From Aliiroseovarius sp. F20344 (lineage in GTDB: Bacteria; Pseudomonadota; Alphaproteobacteria; Rhodobacterales; Rhodobacteraceae): DNA of 64,000 bases. This document shows, piece after piece, positions 61,810 through 64,000 of this stretch. Position 1 is the first letter of the stretch. Every line of letters starts with the position of its first letter. The stretch is from the NCBI RefSeq assembly GCF_023016155.1, contig NZ_JALKBG010000008.1:560501-624500 (forward strand). The letters run 5' to 3'. Position numbers and translations under genes: made by a program. The notes beneath the pieces were generated by a model. That model was given only the letters and a program-made list of their open reading frames with translations, was not told the origin of the DNA and searched no databases.

Positions 61810-62028
61810 TTATGTGTTTGGTGCTTGCGACGTGTTGGACACAGTGCGATCCGCAATCCACTTTTCCAGATCGGCACGGCGATACCGGATCGATCGGGCG
61901 GACACTTTCACAAAGCTCGGACCGCCACCGCGATGCCGCCAATTCTGCAAGGCCCGGACGGAATAGCAAAGGATCGACGCGGCTTCGCGTTCGTCCACTA
62001 ACTGGCTGTTTTGATCTGCATTTGTCAT
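61810..62028 (-). CDS. AlpA/HTH_17-type excisionase-like DNA-binding protein
   Basis: About 72 residues from the ATG at 62028, preceded by GAGG. LVDEREAASILCYSVRALQNWRHRGGGPSFVKVSARSIRYRRADLEKWIADRTV is a MerR-like winged helix of the HTH_17 group, usual for excisionases (Xis, AlpA) of integrative elements. It probably directs the recombinase toward excision or regulates the element. It lies between the integrase and the Rep gene, 140 bp before the 73-codon gene. Confidence 0.85.
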   Translation of the reverse strand: MTNADQNSQLVDEREAASILCYSVRALQNWRHRGGGPSFVKVSARSIRYRRADLEKWIADRTVSNTSQAPNT

Positions 62029-62090
62029 GTTCACCTCGTTGTCGCTGTTTGCGTTGAGGTGAAAGTGCGGCGTAATGGAATTGTTCTGTA

Positions 62091-62127
62091 ACACCACATA
62101 GGGAAAATTTTGAACCCTATGTGGTGT
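62091..62127. repeat. Perfect 13-bp inverted repeat
   Basis: ACACCACATAGGG at 62091-62103 and CCCTATGTGGTGT at 62115-62127 are exact reverse complements around AAAATTTTGAA. It lies 8 bases after the stop of the 225-codon gene and about 65 bp before the excisionase start. Neither strand has a following T-run. It is a good candidate operator for the excisionase or an element-wide regulator, or a terminator of the 225-codon transcript. Confidence 0.75.
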
Positions 62128-62135
62128 GGAATAAA

Positions 62136-62813
62136 TTAGTCTTTTGTAATGACCCGATTGATGCGCCTCCCTAGGGCAATTGAAGTGCCGAAACTGTCCG
62201 GCAAAAACTCATCCAAAATTGCTTTTGCCATATGAAAGAATTTACCACTGAATTCATCAGAAGCGGTTTCGTCACGATAGCATTGTGAATGCGCTGGAAG
62301 CCCCGTTTCCGTTTCAAACAATGCTGCCAAGTCAACAAGAATTTGGTCTAGAGCAGGGTTTAAACTGCCCTTTTTAACACCTTTGGTCGTTTCGAGGTGA
62401 TCAAGTTCTGCTTGGCATACTTCGAGAATTCTCTCGCTCGCGCGTTTTGCTTGTTGCAGGGTATCATCTTCGGGGGGTAACCCTTTATTTTTATTTAAGA
62501 AGTCGAACCCTTCCCACCTCTCATCATGCGTTAGGTGATCCAACTGGGAATTCAAATCGCGCTCGATTTCATCGTGCAATTGAGCCAGCGCGCTCAAGAA
62601 ACCCGCAGTTTTATCACGAAGCCGAGAAACCTGCGTTCGGCGCTCCTTTCGCGTGATCTGTGGGGTGTTCGCCAAGTAACGTTCGTATCGGATCAAGAAA
62701 TGAACCAACCTATCTTTGAACAGGTGAATTTCACGCCGTCCTTCTATGAGTTGGTGGAGCCTGTCGACAATTTCATCCGAAACCCGGTCGGCAATTTCTT
62801 CTCGTGAGCTCAT
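62136..62813 (-). CDS. Integrase-neighbour protein of unknown function
   Basis: A 225-residue, mainly helical protein with charged coiled-coil stretches (SREEIADRVSDEIVDRLHQLIEGRREIHLFKDRLVHFL, then ERILEVCQAELDHLETTKGV). No signal peptide, transmembrane helix or nuclease motif. It lies between the integrase and the excisionase on the same strand, 55 bp after the integrase stop. I know no function. Position suggests an element maintenance or regulatory role; antitoxin-like or immunity roles cannot be excluded. Confidence 0.65.
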   Translation of the reverse strand: MSSREEIADRVSDEIVDRLHQLIEGRREIHLFKDRLVHFLIRYERYLANTPQITRKERRTQVSRLRDKTAGFLSALAQLHDEIERDLNSQLDHLTHDERWEGFDFLNKNKGLPPEDDTLQQAKRASERILEVCQAELDHLETTKGVKKGSLNPALDQILVDLAALFETETGLPAHSQCYRDETASDEFSGKFFHMAKAILDEFLPDSFGTSIALGRRINRVITKD

Positions 62814-62868
62814 TCCAAGCTAACATCTTTCAATTGGCTGAATACTGTTTGCCTACTTACTATTTGGT

Positions 62869-64000
62869 TTACGCCACACTTCCCAACGCACTTGCAAGTC
62901 GATTGGCAATTTGTCCCGCCGCTTTCTGCACGGCATCATCAGAAAGGTGCGCATAGCGTAGTGTCGTAGACAGGTTTTTGTGGCCGAGAATTTCTTTCAG
63001 GGTGAATGGATCAATCCCGTTCATCACTGCCACTGACGCATAGGTGTGTCGCAGATCGTGCACCCTGACATCAGTCAATCCCGCGCGTTCCCGGATTTTG
63101 CGCCAAGGCTTTTGTAAGTCGTTGTAGTAGCCCTCAGAGTGCGTTCCTAAGATTACATAAGGGTTGCCCTCACGGCGCTCCAATGTGTCCAGTAGTGCGC
63201 GAGCCTCGCGGGGCAGGGGGATGCGCCGACGACCGGTCTTACTGTCGGGCAACTCCAGATGCGTGCGGGTGACATAATCCCATTTCAGCTTCTGGATTTC
63301 ACCAAGGCGACACCCTGTCAGCAAAAGCAAATAGAAGGCGGCAAATACGTACCGAGTGATTTCTTCGTTTTGCAGCATGTTCGCCAGAACCATACCTAGG
63401 CGTTCCTGTTCAACCTCGTCCAGATAGCGTTTCTTTTCTTCTTCTGGGTAGCGTTTGATGCGGCGTGTTGGGTTGGAGTTCATGGGGCGCAATCCCCAGT
63501 CCTCGGCAAGGTTCAACATCTTCGACAGGATCATGACCCCGCGATTGGCTTGATAGGGCGTTTCACGCCGTCTCAGGTGAAACGCTTGAATATCAGTGAA
63601 TGTGATTTCAGAAACTTTGATGCCACCGAGAACAGGGTTCACGACACCGCGCAGCATGTTGCGATAGTCGTATAGGGTCGTTGGCTTGCAATGTAGCGCT
63701 ACGTGGTCGGTCAGGAAGCGTTCTCCTAGTTCCTTGATGGTTGGGCTGCGCAGACGCGCCTTGCGCTCTGCTGAGGGGTCAGACCCGCGCGCTACATCTG
63801 CCTGCACTAGCTTTGCGTCCTTGCGGGCTTCCTCGGCGGTCAGTACGCCGTGTTGCCCGAGGTTCTTTCGCCGGGTCCGCCCATGCAGGCGGTACTGCAC
63901 CACATAGACCCGCCGTCCGGTCGGATATATCCTGACCCCAAAGCCTGCCAATTCATCATCCCAAAGGATGCGCTCTTTGGGTTCTGCTGCTAGACTTTCG
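62869..64000 (-). CDS. Tyrosine recombinase/integrase (P4/DUF4102 type), 5' end beyond the window
   Basis: At least 377 residues are present; the frame continues past 64000, so the N-terminus is missing. ILWDDELAGFGVRIYPTGRRVYVVQYR is the DUF4102 arm-binding region, followed by an SAM-like core-binding domain and the catalytic domain: Arg of TGCRLGEIQKLKW, His-x-x-Arg of VHDLRHTYASVA and the nucleophile Tyr of TTLRYAHLSD. It would integrate the element at the tRNA-Thr 3' end. It reads toward the tRNA, so its promoter end faces the right, unseen boundary. Confidence 0.92.
   Translation of the reverse strand, partial: ESLAAEPKERILWDDELAGFGVRIYPTGRRVYVVQYRLHGRTRRKNLGQHGVLTAEEARKDAKLVQADVARGSDPSAERKARLRSPTIKELGERFLTDHVALHCKPTTLYDYRNMLRGVVNPVLGGIKVSEITFTDIQAFHLRRRETPYQANRGVMILSKMLNLAEDWGLRPMNSNPTRRIKRYPEEEKKRYLDEVEQERLGMVLANMLQNEEITRYVFAAFYLLLLTGCRLGEIQKLKWDYVTRTHLELPDSKTGRRRIPLPREARALLDTLERREGNPYVILGTHSEGYYNDLQKPWRKIRERAGLTDVRVHDLRHTYASVAVMNGIDPFTLKEILGHKNLSTTLRYAHLSDDAVQKAAGQIANRLASALGSVA

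Larger units (their letters stand above)
55941..64000. mobile_element. Integrative element behind tRNA-Thr, right end beyond the window
   Basis: From the tRNA-Thr CCA end to the window edge, all genes lie on the minus strand and are of mobile-element type: a tyrosine recombinase, an excisionase-like HTH protein, a Rep/MobT-like initiator, small element-type proteins and one STAND NTPase cargo gene. Base composition is lower in GC than the core genes, most clearly around the cargo gene. The left boundary is inferred from the tRNA; the right attachment site would be beyond 64000, past the integrase start. I could not find a second copy of the tRNA 3' end inside the window. Confidence 0.75.

Noticed and set aside
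55941-64000. Prophage
   Set aside because: There is an integrase and an excisionase but no capsid, terminase, portal, tail or lysis gene in the visible part.

Overview
The window looks like part of a chromosome of a marine-type alphaproteobacterium of the order Rhodobacterales (Roseobacter group). This rests on protein families and gene pairings rather than on any database search: GapR (DUF2312), an NDUFA12-type complex I accessory protein beside an MlaD-like protein and a DUF2155 protein, a ScfR-type short-chain acyl-CoA regulator, Rhodobacterales-style PotB-like permeases with a long periplasmic insert, and CtrA-like TTAA-N7-TTAA motifs.

Region 1 (1-26682) is an envelope or exopolysaccharide locus. 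On the minus strand, from 23095 to the left edge, it encodes a GT4 glycosyltransferase, a Wzc-like co-polymerase/BY-kinase, a beta-helix lyase-like protein, a Wzx flippase, a Wzy polymerase/ligase, a Wza-type export protein, a second GT4, a sulfotransferase, a FlaA1/WbpM-type UDP-HexNAc 4,6-dehydratase, a PglA-like GT4, a GtrA protein with a GT-C-type membrane protein, the CDP-6-deoxyhexose branch (cytidylyltransferase, CDP-glucose 4,6-dehydratase, E1/ColD-like dehydrase), an acyltransferase, an SDR, a GtrB-like GT2 and the start of another GT. Most neighbours overlap by 4 bp, so they are probably co-transcribed in blocks. Divergently, on the plus strand, lie a PglC-like phosphoglycosyl transferase, a formyltransferase-fold enzyme, a PIG-L deacetylase, a DegT aminotransferase and a metallophosphatase. 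Together these suggest an undecaprenyl-linked repeat unit that starts with a modified, possibly N-formylated, amino sugar, is built and flipped by Wzx, polymerised by Wzy and exported through Wzc/Wza.

Region 2 (27707-33871) pairs a creatinase with a complete PotABCD-type ABC importer, which suggests uptake and breakdown of creatine or a related guanidino compound. Region 3 (34108-55818) is mostly core genome: clpP-clpX, the NDUFA12-mlaD-DUF2155 block, accB-accC-aat, a PAS-LuxR regulator divergent from an acyl-CoA synthetase, a ScfR regulator, a receiver-only response regulator with an SSS-type sensor kinase, a FliM/SpoA protein, a DksA-like protein, a FadJ-type beta-oxidation enzyme, gapR, and an orphan iron-type ABC permease.

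Region 4 (55865-64000) starts with tRNA-Thr(TGT). Directly behind its CCA end is what appears to be an integrative element running off the right edge. It holds a tyrosine recombinase, a conserved integrase-neighbour protein of unknown role, an AlpA/HTH_17 excisionase-like protein, a small element-type protein, a rolling-circle Rep/MobT-like initiator and one large cargo gene. The cargo encodes a STAND-like P-loop NTPase with thirteen tandem 44-residue helical repeats. It has the architecture of a single-protein phage-defence sensor, belongs to no defence family I can name, and is the most interesting candidate in the window.
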